Source: Aquila chrysaetos chrysaetos
Lineage: Eukaryota; Chordata; Aves; Accipitriformes; Accipitridae
Assembly: GCF_900496995.4 (NCBI RefSeq)
Contig: NC_044012.1
Coordinates: 22,606,759-22,670,758 of the forward strand
DNA length: 64,000 bases
Reading direction: 5' to 3'
The translations under genes and the position numbers were made by a program. Below the pieces are notes generated by a model, which saw only the letters and a program-made list of their open reading frames with translations, was not told where the DNA came from and searched no databases. Below, piece by piece: positions 61,201 through 64,000 of this stretch (the stretch's first letter is position 1; each line of letters opens with the position of its first letter).

Positions 61201-63765
61201 CAAGAGCCCCAGGCATGAGGTGCTCGCTGCAGGACCCACAGGACACAGGGCTGTTCGGACAGGAGCAGGAAGCTGAACTGGGGCCTCCTTAATACCACCC
61301 GGTGCTGGCAATCAAGGTCCCATTCACTTTGGGAAGGCAGAGCACTGCTACCATCCTCACCTCACTGAGATCCGTGATCTCCTTCTGCACATCCTTGTTG
61401 GGAGCTGTCTGGACCTTCACCTTGGCCTCCAGGGCTGACAACAGTTTCTTGAGGCTGTCAACTTTCCTGAGGGCCTAGCAGAATACAATCTGCATTAAGT
61501 CAGGCAGGGAGATTTAGCATGCTGGGCTCTTGGCCACCACCATGAGAAGGGGTGAGGAATGCTGCAGCCCCAGGATGGAGTTCAGTAACTCTTTGGGAAG
61601 CAGCAGAGCCAAAGCAGGCAGCACTTGACCAGAACCAGGGTGTGATGCTGGCAGCCAGGCCTCCAGAGTCTTCTTTGCCAGAAGGAATGCCAAGATCCTC
61701 CAAAAAGAGAAAACCATCTCCTCATGGAGCCTCTCCTCCCACTCTAGGGAACACCAGTCCAGGCTAGCCCAGGACCAGTCACCTGCCTCATGCAGCAGGG
61801 GACTGGATTCTCAGACTTCACAACTCTCCTGCCAATCTTGCCAGCTGCTGAGAGCCTAGATCTGTAGCTCATTCTGCAAAGCAACCTGAGCTAACCCTGC
61901 AGCCACCTCACAGACCCACCCCAGGCCCTTCTGCCACACAAACACAACAGCTACAGCCAAGACTTCCCCCCTTCCCTTCCCTGTTCTCTCCTCTGACTGT
62001 AGCACATCCAGGGGCCTCCAGCACAGCCTTTGCTAACAGCAGCATCCTTCTCCACAAGTCCCTCAGACACTCACGCCAGTTCTCCCTGGTGCTGAGTATC
62101 CCAACAGGGATACTGGGCAAATTTGAACAAAAGGAACCTTGGCACAGGGTTAATATGTGGGATTTCACAGAGGATCCCTCCTGCCTCCCCTTACCTTCCG
62201 AGCTTCAGCCCCGGTGACTGCAACTATCCTCCGGATGCCTTTAGCAATTGCTTCTTCTGAAACAATCACAAAGGGGCCAGCATGGCTGGAGTTCTGCAAG
62301 TGCCTTTGAAAAGAACCCAGAAAGACCCACAAGAGAGAGTCAGAAGTCCACGTCTCATCTCAGCAGGAAATCAGCATGGAAACAAGAAAACCACCCTGCC
62401 AGGGAGATGCAGCAAGTGTGGGGACAGGCAGAAAACCCAACCTAGCCGCTGAAAGCAAATGAGCAAGGAAAGGGTGGCAAGGGCTGTTTCCAGCACTGTC
62501 AGAGACTATGTGTGTGGGCAGGGAGAGCATACAGGCAGTTTCCCTGCCTGCAAAGGCTGATTTTAAATGCAGCTTGACTCAGGACTGGGAATGCAAAGGC
62601 ACATCATCACCACCACCTCCAGCTCTGCCCTGGCTGTGCCCACGGCACTCACAGCAGAGCTCGGGCTCCACAGGGACTCCTTTTCAGCCACCCTGCCGCC
62701 TTCCCCAGCCTCTCCAGATACTCACGTCCCTCCACAGAACTCAATAGAAGTGATGGAGCCTGCGGGGCCAGAGGGGTCAGCCAGCAGCTCCTCCACGGGG
62801 ATGCCAATTGAGACCACACGGACAGGATCGGGGTAGGTCTCGTCAAAAACTGCCCGCAGTCCTTGGATAGCTTTGGCTGCTGCGAGAGGGCAGTCCTTGG
62901 CGTACACAGTCTGCAGAGCACAGGAAAGGGATGCAGGTAAGAGCTGGTCCTGTCAGCTGTGACTAAGGGCCAGCATTCATAGGGAATCCTGACTTCCTCT
63001 GAAAGATCCTAAAAGGGAAGTTCCATGCCTCACCTAAGCTGGAGTTTGTTGAGCTGCAGAGATCCCAAAGTCATTGACAGACACCCCATCTTCAAAATTC
63101 CTGATACCACTGCCTGCTCAGACTCCCCATGTGTTCCCATACATTCAAATGGTTTCTAATCACAAGGTCCTCCAGGGTTTGTTCTGACACAGGGCTGGGA
63201 CCAGACAGAGCAACTCTCTCGCCATTGAGGATGCATCACTGGGGCATCTGAGTGTACACTGTAAATCCAGCCAGGCCTGCAAAACTACTCTGCCAAACTT
63301 CTTGGCTCTTGTAGCTAATGTGACACTAGAGCAGGCATGGAAACACTCCAGCCCTAGAGAGGGCTTGGTACCAATGAACGGAGCAATCTACATGGAGTTT
63401 TCCCACTCAAAATCCCCTGAGGTGATGCGAATCTGTGCATAGTACTGCATAAGCAGCTCAGAAGACTCCCACTGGGCCAAGCTCCCAGCATCCCAGATCA
63501 CCCAAAAGCTCAATTCAAGGTATTTTTTTCCCCAAGCATATCCAACCTGGCAGCCATACCCACCTTTGCCTCCTCAATCATCTGGTTGGCGATCCCTTCA
63601 ACTTTCTTGATTTCCTGTGTAGACAAGGCTCCCTTGGCTGTGAAGTCAAACCGCAGCCTGTCTGGTGCAACCAGCGAGCCTCTCTGGTCAGCTTCCCCCA
63701 ACACTGAGCGCAGGGCGAAGTTGAGGATGTGGGTGGCTGTGTGGTTGCTCATGACTGGCCTCCGC
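58214..63765 (-). CDS. AARS1: Alanyl-tRNA synthetase, cytoplasmic; C-terminal part, 5' truncated by window edge
   Basis: Charges tRNA-Ala with alanine and hydrolyses Ser/Gly mischarged tRNA. Eight terminal coding exons in transcript order: 63564-63765, 62726-62910, 62195-62303, 61361-61474, 60944-61063, 60353-60439, 58774-58887, 58214-58399. Phases join; they encode 371 aa equal to about residues 598-968 of human AARS1. The aminoacylation domain lies beyond the right edge. Present here: the editing domain with zinc ligands HTATH (605-609) and CGGTH (723-727, [15 protein letters not shown]). The alanine mutated in the mouse sticky allele (A734) is conserved. Then the linker helices ([35 protein letters not shown]) and the C-Ala domain ([43 protein letters not shown]), ending RLRLGELKN. 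All motif residues are intact, so the gene looks functional. Confidence 0.96.
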
Positions 63766-64000
63766 CTAGTCTGATGGAGGAAGCCACTGTTAGACTGGGT
63801 CCCGCACTGCGGAGCCAAGGTCACCTCTAGCAGCAGAAGTGGAAGTTAACGGACTGCTCCAACAGAAACCTGAACTAGCTCAGGAGACCAGAAACAACTT
63901 ATTACACTTGCTGCCTTGGAGCCTCAGCTAAGGGAGCAGGATGCTCCCCACCAAATTTGTGCATGGCTTTTCCCTGGCAGTCCCCTTGTTAGGCCTGTCT
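63766..64000 (-). other. AARS1 intron at window edge
   Basis: The last 235 bp upstream of the first AARS1 exon seen here. I find no sign of the preceding exon (expected to end near the sequence YVLHIGTIYGDL... in the family) before the window ends. Confidence 0.7.

Overview
This is a gene-dense vertebrate nuclear window, most likely from a bird, or failing that another sauropsid. The evidence is spliced genes with short introns, GC-rich CpG-island promoters, a CR1 3' tail of the avian type (23440-23580) and gene content matching human 16q22.1, which corresponds to chicken chromosome 11. No prokaryotic, phage, CRISPR or rRNA/tRNA features are visible. All exon boundaries were built by hand from GT/AG sites, reading phase and remembered family sequences. 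No alignment was run.

Layout, left to right. 1-4010 shows no gene I can support. 4010-7930 (minus) is TPPP3, complete at 176 aa, with a CpG-island promoter that carries duplicated X-box-like sites. 8100-15978 has no confident protein gene; its right part is probably the long 3' UTR of the next gene. 15979-35750 (minus) is ZDHHC1, complete at about 554 aa over ten coding exons; one 40-nt exon is tentative. 35900-37600 is a gene-poor gap where mammals have HSD11B2. 37605-41160 (minus) is a fibulin-7-like secreted EGF/sushi protein (427 aa). 41751-42100 is a degenerate interstitial telomere-type (TTAGGG) tract lying between two divergent genes. 43064-47645 (plus) is CLEC18 (433 aa; CAP, two EGF-like and one C-type lectin domain), with a 44-bp-arm near-perfect hairpin in intron 1. 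48784-about 56350 (plus) is a RALY/hnRNP-C-family gene (211 aa) in which no RRM exon can be found. 56335-58014 (minus) is intronless EXOSC6 (281 aa). 58100-64000 (minus) is AARS1, of which only the last eight coding exons (about residues 598-968 in human numbering) lie in the window.

The arrangement looks like a rearranged 16q22.1: TPPP3-ZDHHC1 is one human block and CLEC18-EXOSC6-AARS1 another, about 3 Mb apart in human from memory. The FBLN7-like gene and the RALY-like gene sit at or inside the junction and are not neighbours of these genes in human. Spacing in the right half is very tight: the AARS1 poly(A) signal lies about 100 bp upstream of the EXOSC6 start codon, and the RALY-like and EXOSC6 genes converge on one TTTATTATTAAA motif that can serve as a poly(A) signal on both strands. 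Minisatellites fill introns and UTRs (44700-45160, 45538-45800, 48240-48475, 48960-49510, 56640-57110).
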